Of a stretch of DNA of 64,000 nt, positions 10,852 through 23,798 are shown piece after piece. Each line of letters opens with the position of its first letter. Within the stretch, counting starts at the first letter, position 1. Under the pieces are notes generated by a model. It was not told where the DNA came from. It searched no databases and was given only the letters and a program-made list of their open reading frames with translations. Origin of the DNA: Azolla caroliniana (lineage: Eukaryota > Polypodiophyta); the NCBI GenBank assembly GCA_043228905.1, contig JBHGNT010000012.1, positions 3,286,001-3,350,000 on the forward strand. The letters run 5' to 3'. A program made the translations under genes and the position numbers.

Positions 10852-11200
10852 TGTTAAGATTTACAACTGGTGTGTAAATCATAACACAAATTGTGTGCAC
10901 ACAAAAAGTAAAAGATTGACAAAGTAGAAGACGGTTAGTATAAAAGAAAATTTGTCTCAAGTTTGGTTCAGATAGCTATAATTTGAGCTTTGCAGGGCAA
11001 ACTTGTTAGATTTGAAGCTGAAACCTTTCTTCTATGTAAACAATTGAAGGTTATTCAATTAATTTCATTGCTTGAAATACAGTAAGCCTTTACAACGTCA
11101 TTTACGGAATAATACAGTAAATGCGTAAGGTTTTCTGACGAAATCAAAGAAAAGGTCAAACTCAAAATAATTTATGTGAAAATCTACCTCGCCATTAATT

Positions 11201-11911
11201 GTTGTAAAGGGAACAAGTAAGATGCTAAGCGATTTGTGTATGGATTCATAAAAAGGGATGGTCTAGTAGTGACTAGAAGGAGCAAAGATTAACGCTAAAT
11301 GGATTGATTATTAAAGGAGCAACACATTTCAACGCAGGATCTAATCAACAGTATGTTATTCAAGCTACTTACTACAGAGCTTCGGCTACTCAAGCTGCTG
11401 TTTTTCAAGAACTTGTCAAAAGAGAGGTAATCTCCAAACTCTCTTACATAGTAAGGTCTTCTTGTTGTTCCACTATGTTTGGGGAAATACACCTTCTAAA
11501 GGTATTCCTTTTCTTTCTCTAAACCTAGAAACAAGAGAGGATTCACTCGTCTTTGGTTCATAGAAGAGAGGATTTGCATTTTTTTTTAAAACATATGCTT
11601 GCTCACTTGATGTGAGATTGTGAAATTGGAAGTTGCGTTTTTAGCCGCATTCCATTTACTTCTGGCTGATATACGAGTGAGGTGTTGTTCTTTAGGCGAA
11701 CATAGATAGTTCTTGTTTTTTGGGGGCCTATGATAGTTATGAATACATATCTTTTTTGAACACGGTGATAGTTGTACTTGATACTAGCTAGTGAGTAGCA
11801 TCCCAACTATCAATAGGTGCTTACAGTTGCAATCAACTAAGCTTACTTACCACCTAATGGCATCTTAAATGTCTCAGTTTCGAGTGCCCCACATGGTGGT
11901 TCCCATAGAAA
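11201..11911. repeat. Direct repeat R, copy 1
   Basis: A 711-bp block matching 14932-15639 at high identity, from GTTGTAAAGGGAACAAG to CCCATAGAAA. Inside it, about 11280-11436 reads as a possible exon (HFNAGSNQQYVIQATYY, ending in an AGAGAG/GTAATC splice-donor-like junction). Copy 2 has a stop in that frame. It may be a captured gene fragment. Confidence 0.85.
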
Positions 11912-11914
11912 GTA

Positions 11915-14612
11915 GATCAAAGTGCCCATACTACGATTACATGTAACTTGCATGGCTAGGAAATAGGATAGGGGACCTAAATTTGTTATTGAAAATGCTT
12001 TGGAAAGTTCCAACTTTGCTTGAGTAATTTCGGATGGAGTTCCAACTATAGGAATGTCACAATGGATATATGAAAACAAAACTTCTATTACATATAAGAG
12101 TAGTTCACAATGGTAGTTTACCCATGTGCTCACACCTTAGAGCTAAGATAGGATATGGACCAGCTCACTACAAAATTAGTCGGGACTAATGATCAATCCA
12201 ACCACTATGTAAGAAAGTGGATTATATTCTATGTTGGTCTGAGTATAACATTAAATGTCCAAGTCAGTTGATAGTAGTGGAGATATTCCTTTTCTGTCAA
12301 CTGACTTGTCATTTAATATGACCCAATTCCCTAGATATAGGCCAGTGCTAGATAGTACTTATCTTGAAGTCAATGGCACATACCTCAAGACTAAGTACAT
12401 CGTAACTTGCCCACAAAATATTCTAGTTGACTTTATTAGCCAATCCTATTACCTATTTCGCTCTTTCCTAAATACATTGTGTCCTACACATTTACGGTTT
12501 CCTAGATTAACACCTTATCAACCCATATGGTTGAGTTTCACACTAGCCACTCCTCATTTGGGGTGTTATCACAAAATGTGCACTCGAAGAGCACATATGG
12601 GGATAGATTTACAACTTCATGTTGATCATTGATTATATCTAACAATATACAACCGGTTTCATCGTTCAGCCCTTGAATTGTGTTGAGGTGTATAAGGAAT
12701 GGTAAATCGTTGTTGAATGCCATGATTTTGGCAACAATTTTGGAACTGTTCAGACTTGAATTCTCCACCATTATCTGATTGGAGTACCTTAAGGGGTAGG
12801 TCTTGTTGATTTGTTACAAGTTTATGATAGGATTTAAATTTCTCAAGGACTTGATCACTACGTTTTGTCTTTAGAAAGGTGACCATTGTGAAATGCGTAA
12901 AGTCATCGATGAATGTTAGGAAATATACATTTCCAAATATGGATGGGGTAGACAAAGGGCCACATATATTTGTGTGTACTAATTGGAGGGGTTTAGTGGT
13001 GGTTGTTGGATGTGATGGAAATGGCGAGTTAGAGAGTTTTCCAAAGATACACCCTTCGCAAAGGGATAGTTTCGATTTACGAGGAAGAGTAAAACCAAGT
13101 GTGATATGTTGTCGGGCCATGTGAACCATTATTTGATGGTTTAGGTGACCTATCGATAGTGCCATAGTAAGGTCGCATAGTTTGATGTGCTTGAATCATC
13201 TATGTGGTGTGCTTCTTCAGTATGGACCACTGAGCGACCTAAAAGGTAAAGACATCCTTGTGTCAGACAATTAACAACATAACCTCGGCTAGAGGGTGTC
13301 TTGTGACGAATGATACAGTATTTCTGGTAAAACTCGACCGACGTATTATCATTTGTGAGTTTATTGACAGATATCAAGTTCTTTGCTATGTTAGGTATAA
13401 AATAAACTTCATTGACTTCAATGAAGTGCCAATCATAAAGTTCAAGATGGGCAGTCCCATGTCCAAGGGCCTATTCAACCCCATTGTTCCCAAATCTCAC
13501 CGGGAAAGGATGTTCTAAGGGCTTATAGTTTTTTAGCCATTCAACTCTTGAGGTAAGGTGACATGTGGAACCTGTATCAAGAATCCACATTGAAGTGGAA
13601 GAGTGAATAAATGAAGTGAGGGCCATGAAGGCAATGAAGGAGTCTTGATTGTCCTCATCGGAATTTTGGTCACTATGACATATGTTATCATTTTGATCAT
13701 CATCATATGATGCATTGTCAGATTGGTCTTCTTTATATGTTCTTTTCCCTTTGTTGTTAGAATTCCTATAACAATATTTCGTTTCATGTCCACTCCTTTG
13801 ACAATTTTTGCAAAAGGATTTAAGGAACCTAGATTTGTTATGATCTCTTGAATCATTAAATTTGCAGGTTCATGAATAAAATTTGGAGTTAGTAGGTTGG
13901 TATGTTGATCTAGGTTTATTGTAAGGTTTTGTATTGTATTTTGGATGTTTGATATAAAATGCGGTGTGAGATGAGGAGGGTTGATTTATTGCCCTACAAA
14001 GTATGTTTTCTTGTGAGATTGATGCCACTAATGTTAGGACACTAATGTTGATTGATGATGATTTTGTGCTTATAAATGGTTGCCATGATGGGGATAGGGC
14101 GCTAACAAGAGGGTGGATTGAACGGAACTTGGCAAACTAAGTCCTAAAAGGATCACATCATCAAGGGGAAGTCTCCAAATTTTGACAAATGTGTCAACGT
14201 CATCATTTTCATTCATATTCATATTTATTAATGTTTTTAAATTGGCAACTTGGGACGTAACGTCCGTATGGAGGTAGTCAACCTCCAATCTATCCCATAT
14301 TTGTTTGGAGGTAGTCAAGGTTCTCACACTTTGCTTAAGTGTGTCCTCCATATGAAGGAGAAGTTCTAAGCGAGCGTTTAGATCACGTCGCTTCCACGTT
14401 TGCACGTCGAGTGCATTTGTGGGGTCATGAATGTCAAGGGACACATCGGTTCCATCAACGATCTTTAACAAATTATATTGTTCTAATATAATTTCCATGG
14501 TCATACACCATGGTTTATAGTTTTTATCATTCAATTTTTCAATGTGATAAGTGCAAGATGATACCTGGGCGGTATTTGCCACCACATTCGCTATCGGTCC
14601 CGCTTTTGACAT
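11915..14612 (-). pseudogene. Broken Ty1/copia element (family C), minus strand
   Basis: In minus sense the pieces are: Gag from 14612 (SCTYHIEKLNDKNYKPWCMTME, UBN2 type, 180 codons open); a zinc-knuckle/protease region at about 13860-13510 (STSMWILDTGSTCHLTS, the protease DTG); pre-integrase and integrase at 13165-12659 (HTNICGP, FIDDFTHF, QSDNGGEF, TPQHNSRAER); and an RT tail at about 12133-11920 (PIVGTPSEITQAKLELSKAFSITNLGPLSYFLAMQV). The frames are interrupted by stops and shifts, most of RT and all of RNase H are missing, and the RT tail stops abruptly at repeat R copy 1. Only the 5' LTR (14706-14928) survives. Confidence 0.85.
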
Positions 14613-14705
14613 GGTCGAAAATCGTTTCTTTAATTCACACGTTCGTTATTGGCACCCCGAAAAAAATTCTTGGTGGGGTTGGGCTCCTTCACCGCTCTGA
14701 TACCA

Positions 14706-14928
14706 TGTAGAAATTAAGAGATGGAAAGAGAGGGAGAGAGAGGGAGAGAAAGAAACTTTTATTAATGGAGAATTTCTCTCTCTCTCTACAACCAACCGAC
14801 CACAGAGAGAGAGATTGTGGTGGTTATAGGTGCACCCTATTTTTGGGGGGCACCTTTTCATATTGTTTAATATCCTTTCGTTGTGTCTATTTTTATATTT
14901 ATTTATTGTAACTAATTAGTTTATTACA
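14706..14928 (-). mobile_element. 5' LTR of the family C copia element
   Basis: A short 223-bp LTR with TGTAG...TTACA ends, adjoining GCTCTGATACCA at 14694-14705 (reverse complement of the tRNA-Met primer site). It holds GA/CT-rich tracts. The base after it continues into repeat R copy 2, so the element inserted into that repeat. The matching 3' LTR is not present. Confidence 0.8.
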
Positions 14929-14931
14929 ATA

Positions 14932-15639
14932 GTTGTAAAGGGAACAAGTAAGATGCTAAGCTATTTGTGTATGGATTCATAAAACCTGATGGTCTACTAG
15001 TGACTGGAAGGAGCAAAGATTAACGCTCAATGGATTGATTATTAAAGGAGCAACACATTTCAACGTAGGATCTAATCAACAGTAAGTTATTCAAGCTACA
15101 TACTACGAAGCTTCGGCTACTCAAGCTGCTATTCTTCAAGAACTTGTCAAAAGAGAGGTAATCTCCAAACTCTCTTACTTAGTAAGGTCTTCTTGTTGTT
15201 CCACTATGTTTGGGGAAATACACCTTCTAAAGGTATTCCTTTCTTCTCTAAACCTAGAAACAAGAGAGGATTCACTCGTCTTTGGTTTACAGAAGAGACG
15301 ATTTGCTTCTTCTTTTTTTAAATATGCTTGCTCACTTGATGTGAGATTGTGAAATTGGAAGTTGCTTATTTAGTCGCATTCTATTTACTTCTAGCTAAAA
15401 TACGTGTGAGGTGTTGTTCTTAGGCGAACATAGATAGTTCTTGTTTTTTGGGGGCCTATGATAGTTACGAATGCATATCTTTTTTGAACACGGTGATAGT
15501 TGTACTTGATACTAGCTAGTGAGTAGCATCCCAACTATCAATAGGTGCTTACAGTTGCAATCAACTAAGCTTACTTACCACCTAATGGCATCTTAAATGT
15601 CTCGGTTTCGAGTACCCCACATGGTGGTTCCCATAGAAA
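14932..15639. repeat. Direct repeat R, copy 2
   Basis: A 708-bp block matching 11201-11911. It ends at the same base as copy 1 (CCCATAGAAA), but here runs directly into gag of the plus-strand copia instead of the RT tail of family C. Confidence 0.85.
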
Positions 15640-15640
15640 T

Positions 15641-18600
15641 TACTCTATGACTAGAAAAGACCACCTTCAGATTTGTAAGTTTGACGGATTTAATTTTGCC
15701 TTGTGGAAGAATTAGATGACAGATATTCTGATTCAAAGAAGGCAATTAAGGACATTAAGTGACAAAGCCAAGAGACCCGAGGGTATGACCAATGACGAGT
15801 AGGAAGGGCTCGATCTCTTTGCAATGTCCACCCTAAAAGTGCACCGAGCTGACAATGTATACCTCACGGTATTGGACTATGACTCAGTCGAAAAGTTATG
15901 AACTAAACTATGTAGTATATACAAAAAAGAGACCGCATCAAATAAAGTTTATCTAATGAGAAAACTTTATGATCTTCAAATGAAGGACACCGATAGTGTC
16001 ACCTTTCATTTGAATGACTTTGATGCAATATGATCCCAATTACAGGCTTAGAAAATGACTATGGACGATGAGCTAAAATGTGTATTTCTATTATGCACTC
16101 TGCCTAGCTCATGGGACACATTTTGCACCGATGTTAACAATAGTGCACCAAGTGGGAAACTAGTCTATAATGAAATATGTGGAGCACTATTGAGCGAAGA
16201 AATTCGTAGAAAATCTATGATTGAGTCACATATTGGAGATGCATATAATGTGTAGGAGCGAAATGAGAAACACTGTGGTAGGAGCTAATACTGTGGTAGG
16301 AGTGAAATGAGAAACAATAACGGAAATGATAGAGGTAGAAGCAAATCTAGGAAGAAAAATATGGAGTGGCATTATTGCTATAAGAAGAGACACCTCAAGA
16401 AAGATTGTTACACCCTGAAAATAAGGAAAAAGATAATGCTAAATCCAAAGGTGATGGGCATGGAAGATAATCTTGTGGTCCCTCTTCCTTTGTGGAAATA
16501 GAGGAAGTAAACACAACATGTGATGAGACGAACATCTTGGCCTTAGATGATGTTAGCACACATGTTGGGCTGAATATGGTTTTTTCTCCATCCCATACAT
16601 GGTTGTTGGACTCCGGTGCATCATTCCATGCGACTCCACATAGAGAGTGGTTTACATGTTATGAAGCCAAGTCACTTGGGAAAGTTAGACTTGGAGACTC
16701 ACATTAGTGTGATGTGATTGAAATTAGAGATATCGCAATGCACTTTAGTGATGTTCTCATATTACCATCAAAGATGTATGCCATGTCCCTCAACTAATTT
16801 GTAGTTTAATTTCTGTTGGTCAGCTTGATGACAATAGATATAAGGTCATATTTTCTTCCCAATCCTTTCGTATAATGAAAGGAAATAAAAATGTTGCAAA
16901 AGGGAACAAAGTTGGTTCCCTCTGCCTTCTATTTGCACATAAAAAAGAACATTTGTTGGCTAGCACAGATCAGCCAATGACGAGCATTTGGCATAGTATT
17001 TGGCATGGCTGTTTGGGCCGCATGTCACGAAATGGCATGGAAATTCTATCTCATTATGGCTACTTACCTAAGTTGTCATTCTCCGATATTTCATTATGTG
17101 AATATTGTCAACATGCTACGCAAACCAGAAGTGCACATAAAACCCATGTTGACTTATCCACCAGACCATTGGATATTGTTCACACAAATGTTTGTGGACC
17201 TATGCCCACAATATCTCTGGGTGGTGCATTGTACTTTGTTACTTTCATCAATGATGCCACTAGGAAGGTTTAGGTTTATCCGATTTTAAAGTGAAAGGAT
17301 GATGTATACCCTACTTTCGGAAAATGCCTTGTTTTGGTTGAGTTGGAAAAGGACATAAAGCTTAACGTTTTACCTTTCGACAATAGAGGTGACTATACCT
17401 CTGACGAATTTGGTGACTTTTGTAAGTCTAGAGGCATTTAGAGATATTTTACTGCTCCTTATACCCCTGTCCAAAATGGTGTGGCTAGGAGGATGAATAG
17501 AACCATCTAGGACAAATTTGTCTCTATGCTACACCATGCAAACCTCTCGCAAGGTTTTTGGGCAGAAGTTGTTTTAACAACAGTCCATATGATTAATCTA
17601 TCACTGAACATAGCCATTGGTCTAAAAGTAGCACAAGAGTTGTGGACAGGCAAGACACCTCATTATGCCCATCTTAGAGTTTTTGGATGTGAAGGATATA
17701 TACATGTTCCAAAACAACTAAGACAAAAATTAGTAAATAAATGCAGAAAATGTATTTTCCTTGGTTATGGAATTCATGAGCAGTTTGGATATCGCTTATG
17801 GGACCATGACACACATATTGTTGTCAGAAATAATGATGTAGTTTTTTATGAGAATAAAAATGCATAAACAGACCGTAAAAGAGGTAGAAGTGAGAAAGGT
17901 CATGTTTAAGGATATTGTGCCTGCTATTGATGTAAAAACAGAAAAAACTTATTGATGTAGATGGTTCTACATGTGCTCAGCCACGAAAAACTCTTGTTGG
18001 TCAGCATGATGATGCCCAAAATAATGATGCTCAGCACAATGATGTACAAAATGATGATTTTCAGCAAGAATATGCTCAGAATGATGTTTCTCATGCTGAA
18101 CCTGATGGTATTCAGGTTCAGGAATCATTGAGGAGATCCACGCGAGTCTCCAAAGCACCTAGTAAACTTTCTGATTATGTAATGCTATCAGATGTCGGTG
18201 AGCCTTCATGTTACAATGAAGCTATATCTATCCACGATCATGCTAATTGGAAACAAAAAATGCAAAATGAGTCAAGGATAGTATCCATAAGAATGAAACT
18301 TGGGATTTAGTGCTAGTTTGCCTAAAGGTAGGAAAGCACTACCATGTAAATGGGTATATAAGTACAAATACACATCTGATAGTGTTCTTCCCAAGTATAA
18401 AGTTGTCATTGTGAAAAAAGGTTTCAAACAAGAACAAGGAGTCGATTTCGATAAAATCTTCTCTCTGGAGTGAAGATGACTAAGTTGCACATGATGCTTG
18501 CATTGGTTGCAAAAAATGATCTTGATTTATTTCAAATGGATGTAAAAACTACTTTTTTGCATGGAGATCTCGATGAAGAGATCTATATGGAGCAACCAAA

Positions 18601-19757
18601 GGGTTTTGAAGTTTATGGGAAAATGTCTTTGGTACATGTAAACTTAAGAAAAGTTTATATGGTCTTAAGCAATCACCTCGAAAATGGTATCAAAAATTCG
18701 ATGCTTTTATGAAGTCCCAAAGTTATGCTAGCAGTAATGAAGATTTGTGCTTATATATGAAGAAATGTATAGACGACTCATATGTGATTTTGATACTCTA
18801 TGTAGATCACATGCTCATCGCCTATAAAAACAAGGATAAGTTGTCCAAACTAAAGAAAAAATTGAGTCAAACCTTTGATATGAAATTTTTTGGAAATGCA
18901 AAACACATTCTTGGAATGCGAATTACTTGGGATAAGAGTAATGGATGTATTTACTTGTCTCAATTTGAGAATATATGCAAAATACTCAAGAGTTTTAATA
19001 TAGAGAGTACAAAGCCTTTGAGCACACCATTATCTATGCATGTTAAATTGAGCAAAGATGAATGTCCCAAATCTGATAATGAAAAGGAGTTCATGAGTAA
19101 AATTCCTTGCCAGTTTGTTGTTGGTAGCCTTATGTACGCCATGATAGCAACTAAGCTAGACATTGCATTTATAGTGGGAGCTATGATCAGAATTTTGTGA
19201 AACCGTGGTAAGAAACATTGGGAGGTAGTTAAAATGATATTGAGATATCTGAGTGGCATCAAGAATAAGTGTCTATGTTTAGGTGGCAGAAATGTATCCA
19301 TTATTGGATATATACAAACTCTGATTATGCTGGTTGTTTTGATAGTAGACAATCTACTTTAGGCATTTTTTAGTTTATGGGAGGTGCCATATCTTGGAGA
19401 TCTTGTCTCCAACAGTGCACTTCTCTATCCACTATAGAAGTAGAGTATGTTGCAACTAGTGAAACATGTAACGAAGCTGTATGGCTGTCCAAATTAGCTT
19501 GTGAGACGAGCATACCTCAACTTGTACCCATACTATTTTGTGATAGTCAGAGTGTCATTGCGAGGGCCAAAAACCCAATATACCTTGCAAAGACCAAGCA
19601 CATTCAACTGCGATATCACTTCATTTGAGAATGCATAGTTGTTGGCTACATCAGTCTTGAGAAAGTTGTCTCTCAAGAAAATGTCGTAGATGCATTGACA
19701 AAAGCTTTATTGCATGATGCGCTAGAGCATTGTTGTCACTTGATGGGAATTACTTAG
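15641..19757 (+). pseudogene. Decayed Ty1/copia polyprotein (family D), plus strand
   Basis: Domains run in copia order with many stops and shifts: Gag from about 15646 (KFDGFNFALWKN, CVFLLCTLPSSWDTF); degenerate zinc knuckle near 16372 (CYKKRHLKKDC, lacking the usual first cysteine pair); protease WLLDSGASFHATPH near 16600; pre-integrase and integrase at 16980-17480 (HTNVCGP, FINDATRK); RT at about 18320-19200, with the catalytic YVDD changed to YVDH; RNase H at 19370-19757 (TEVEYVATSE, CDSQSVIARAKNP). It ends with LMGIT and a stop at 19755-19757. Seven bases later the DNA transposon begins, and the element resumes at 28786. No 5' LTR is present; repeat R replaces it. Confidence 0.9.
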
Positions 19758-19763
19758 AACATG

Positions 19764-19793
19764 TTCGCGTTCACAAGTGGAAGGATCACGCAT
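19764..19793 (+). repeat. Left terminal inverted repeat
   Basis: Matches the reverse complement of 28752-28781 at 28 of 30 positions. The two adjacent mismatches read CA here and TG (inverted) at the other end, as expected if an ancestral CG decayed on opposite strands. Confidence 0.9.
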
Positions 19794-20125
19794 AAATGGA
19801 AGGATAAGGAAAATTTTGGTTGATTTTTGGGCTTTTTCAATGATTTTACAAAACATATTGATACCAGTATCATACATGTTCAAACATACTATGAAAAAGG
19901 TTAAAAATCCACTATTTCCGTGATTTAGAAGTAACTAAAAAAAGAGGAATTTCAAAAAGTTACATTCTCAATTTATATCACAAACTTTACAACCAATGTT
20001 ATTTTATAAGAAAAGATTTTCTAGAAATCATAAGAATTCAAAACACATGCTTTTATATTACTCGATTTGTTACAAGCGGAATGTATTTACACTTAATAGC
20101 CAAAAATACATTCATGATCATTCCT

Positions 20126-22872
20126 TTACGGAGAATCACTACTATAACTAATATACAATGACGATTCCTCCTCGTCATCCTCGGATGTACCAATCAGTGC
20201 ATTATCTTCGTCATAAACCAAATGGTTTGACTCTAGATTATATGTAGCAGATCTCGTTTGCCTTTGACTCGAGCCACCTTGTAGACCTGGTAATTTTTCT
20301 TTTATTATATCTATTGTTGACTTCCTTAATCGTCCGGCTTTTGTAACTGTGAAGTCGTACACAATGATATCCACATCAGAGATATCAAGGGTAGAGGTGT
20401 TACGAATGTTTCGCTTCCTCTTCCTACCTCCCCTTCTTGTTGGGCATTCAATCATCTCCAATCTACACTTACCTGTAAAAGCATTTGCACTTCTAGTGTT
20501 GTACCAATGAACGTTTGTAGACTTGATAGTGTTTTCTATTTCATGCATTAGCACTTCTAGAATTTTACCAACCCAAAATTGGTGGCCATGTGAATTCTCA
20601 TCATCCGGCGTTGCAATCAACATCCCCGCCGTGAGCTCTTGCAAATTGCCTTGCCATCTAGCTTCGGTTACTTTGGTCATCCTTGGTCCCACATAAATGT
20701 CTCCTTATTGTGGATGGACCAATCTGTCATTAATCGCATTTGTTGGTTGCTCCGGAGTTCTATTTACACGATTGTGTTGCAGCGACCATGTGAATGGCAT
20801 TTCCAGATTCCAATTATCACCAAATACACAATTGTCTATAATTCCTTTCTGATCACTATAAAATACATCCCACCATGACGTGTCTTGTTGTGCAGCATAT
20901 TTCTTGGCGGCCTCAATATGCTTTCTTTTTTCTTCTAAGGCTTGGAGCCATAACCGTTTTTGTTCCGATACCAAGTCACTCTGCAACTGTCCTTTCTTCT
21001 CAATTGGCATTTGCTTAGCTCCATGGACAATTGTACTCGGCATACAAAGTAATAACTGGCAACCACCTTCAAGTTCCCATGTTGTAGAAGATGAATATTG
21101 TTTAGCATACAAAAGTGTAGAACCACTTATTTCATTTTTCTTTATCATAAAAATGTGATTGAAGCTTATATTGTTTAACTGGGCAAGCAATTTAACATTC
21201 CCAACACCCCCATCTAATATATATCTCTTAAAGTCACATACCTCCTTCAAGTGTAACACTTTTGGGCGTGGTGTATATGCATCACAAATGACATCAAATA
21301 GTTTAGGTAATGTGAAAGCATCATGCCGAGACAACTGTCTGGAGAATGTGCTAAACATCTGATCTATATGATCATGTGTGTGGCCAACCAAAAGAAAATT
21401 GACTTTCACTTTCCTAAACAATCCTTGGTTGACCAACATACTTAGATAGCCAAACACTGTTGAATTTTTGTTCTCTCTAGCAGTATTGTCCAATTGAATG
21501 TATAGAATAGGGGGGGAAGGTTGGCCCCAAGACATCAAAACTCGGTGAATCACTATAACTGTTAGCTTAGTGTCATTGTGAACATTGGGGCATGTAATAA
21601 AGATGTGAGGTCTAACAGACCTATTATAAGGTAAGCATCCCACCAAGTGCATTTGAACAAGGCACTCATCATTGACGTCTTTGGGGAGCCTCCGCATATG
21701 CGGCAAGCACGTCTTCTTCTGGTCCATGCCATCTATCATTAAGCACATGTATTGTTCGGGCCTCTTCAAACACTTCTCTCTATGATGCATCGCCTTCTTT
21801 CGTTCTCACGATTGTGCCTCACCATGCTCTTGTAGTAACTTCTTACTCATATCCTTTTCCATTGATGTCTTTGCACCTTTAGCCAAACTTTTAAGATTTG
21901 CACAAATGGAGCAATACCCCATGCGTACTTTACGTGGAATGATAACATTTGAAAACTGAGCTCTCCATAATCTTGTGAATTGGCTATATGTGACAGACTT
22001 ATTACGTGAGCCCACCATATTAGATCGATAGACATCATAAACTTCCCGACGTGTGTAATTATCAGAAAGGTGCATCTTACCTATAGTGGGCATTACTTCA
22101 CAATTTAATTGAAAGTAAGTTTTCATCCAACCAATAGCATGTCTTCCAATTGCACCTTTCATACTTGGAACCTCTTTACAATTGAGCATCTGATCCCCGC
22201 TAAGTAGACGTTGTTGTACGCTATGTAGCCACATGTTACTAACACATAATGCAATTTTGAATGCAACTCACATATCTGTTACGCATTGAAGATATAATAC
22301 TCGAATGATACTTTGATCCCCATACATTTGTCAGACACTCGTTGCATATGAGACCCGAGATAAGTTTCTTGCTCATCACCAGTCATCGAAAAATAGTATC
22401 GCCTTAATTCTCGTAACTTTGATTTTCCAATCATAGACATACAACCACGAGCACAACATATTTTTTTGACATCAAATCCAATCTGTTTATCTGATGTCAC
22501 TGAGTTAAATCTAGCCAGACGAATTCTTTGTGGGATTCTTCTAATATGCATAACGCTTCTAGATTTCTCTTCCTGCATAGATGTTGGTGTAACCTTGTTA
22601 CTATCCAATTCTTTGTTGTGACCATTGCCCATGATATTCGATGTTTCATTGGCACTACCTTCATTCTCTGTATCTTTATTAATATCGTATTCTTCAATAG
22701 AGAACTCTTCACATGTGTCATTATTCACATTCGTTGTAGGTGAAGATGAGCTCAGACAATACTCTTCGATAGAATATGGTGAGTCTGTCGACAGACAATA
22801 TTCTTCAATAGAAAATGGTGAGTCTATCGACAAACAATATTCTTCAATCGGGAATGGTGAATCTTCACTCAT
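20126..22872 (-). pseudogene. Transposase-like protein of the DUF7869 type, decayed
   Basis: About 900 codons read from 22872 to 20126. The N-terminal part (22872-22279) has three 13-residue repeats (DSPFSIEEYCLS type) and a CCARGC motif. After a stop and a shift near 22240-22281, one frame runs from 22234 to 20126 with only two in-frame stops, TGA at 21806-21808 and TAA at 20705-20707. Motifs include CSICANLK, MIDGMDQKK, HLVGCLPYN, LQLDNTARENKN and FLLVGHTHDHIDQMFS. I associate these with the family I believe is catalogued as DUF7869, which has an RNase H-fold, DDE-like look with acidic residues in IDG, DN and HID. It is the only candidate for the recombinase that moves the element. The C-terminus is basic then acidic (RRGGRKRKR). 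The DUF name needs a profile search. Confidence 0.75.
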
Positions 22873-22931
22873 GGCTTAAGGTCTAGGCAAAGGTCTTTAA
22901 GTTATGTGCTTAGGCTAAGGCAAAAAACTAA

Positions 22932-23012
22932 TAAGCTCCTCTCTAAACATATACTCCTCTCTAAACATAAATTCCTCTCAAAACATAAACTCCTGTCTAA
23001 ACAGAAGCTCCC
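22932..23012. repeat. Short tandem repeats in the transposase leader
   Basis: Four or five units of 18-19 bp (CTCCTCTCTAAACATA type) just upstream (minus sense) of the transposase ATG. Confidence 0.7.
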
Positions 23013-23193
23013 TCAATATAATGTCTATAATATTTAATATTATATTAATACAATACATAAAAAATAAATAAATTATTATAGTAATTGTATTTAACATATT
23101 ACTAATTACTTAAACTAGTCTATATGAAGTTAAATCAAGTATAATATAATTACAATCATTACCAAGCCATATATATGTTGGATTAAAGTTAAA

Positions 23194-23400
23194 ATCATTG
23201 GTTAATTAATGGCACCCATATTTAATATAGAACTTCTCAGTCATTGGTTCATTAATGGCACCATTTTAAATATAAGAATTTTCAATCATTGGTTCATTCA
23301 TGCCCACATCTTTAATACAAAGCAATTAAGAGTCATAAAAATGTTGATTTCAGTAATCAATCATTGGTTTATTCATGAACCTCTATCATTGTTTCCTTCA
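23194..23400. repeat. Degenerate repeats with ATTGG (inverted CCAAT) boxes
   Basis: CATTGGTTNATTNATG occurs four times at irregular 40-75 bp spacing, plus a weaker fifth copy (CATTGTTTCCTTCATG). The core ATTGG is the inverse of the CCAAT box, so this may be the shared promoter of the divergent gene pair. Function is inference. Confidence 0.5.
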
Positions 23401-23590
23401 TGACCTTCAAAGTCATTGTAAGTTATTTTGACTATAAAATATTCATCAATGTGTTAGTTTGACTTTGTAATCATTAATGCAATCATAAGTTACTCAAGTT
23501 AATGTGACTATGGTTACTAACTAACTAACCTCACGCTTGCCAACCCTGGTTAAGCTGACTGTGGTTACTTTAACCACTGTGGTCAATCCC

Positions 23591-23598
23591 TATAAATA
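23591..23598 (+). promoter_or_regulatory. TATA box of the ParB-methyltransferase gene
   Basis: TATAAATA preceded by CCC and followed by GG is a near-ideal plant TATA box. A pyrimidine-rich start region (TTTCACTCACAC) follows 20-40 bases later, and an ATG in good context (AACCATGTC) lies at 23717. Confidence 0.65.
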
Positions 23599-23798
23599 GG
23601 AAGACCTCGTCATATTTCACTCACACAAAACGCAAGAGCAAACAAGAGCACACAGAGCAAACAGAGCACGAAGTACGATTGCAAGATCTCCACCTAATAA
23701 TCGACAAATATCAACCATGTCTTCAAAGAAATTCGTGCGCTAGGACTCCAGGTAAGCCTCTCACATTGTGGGCATTTTTGTAAATATGTTTTAGCATC

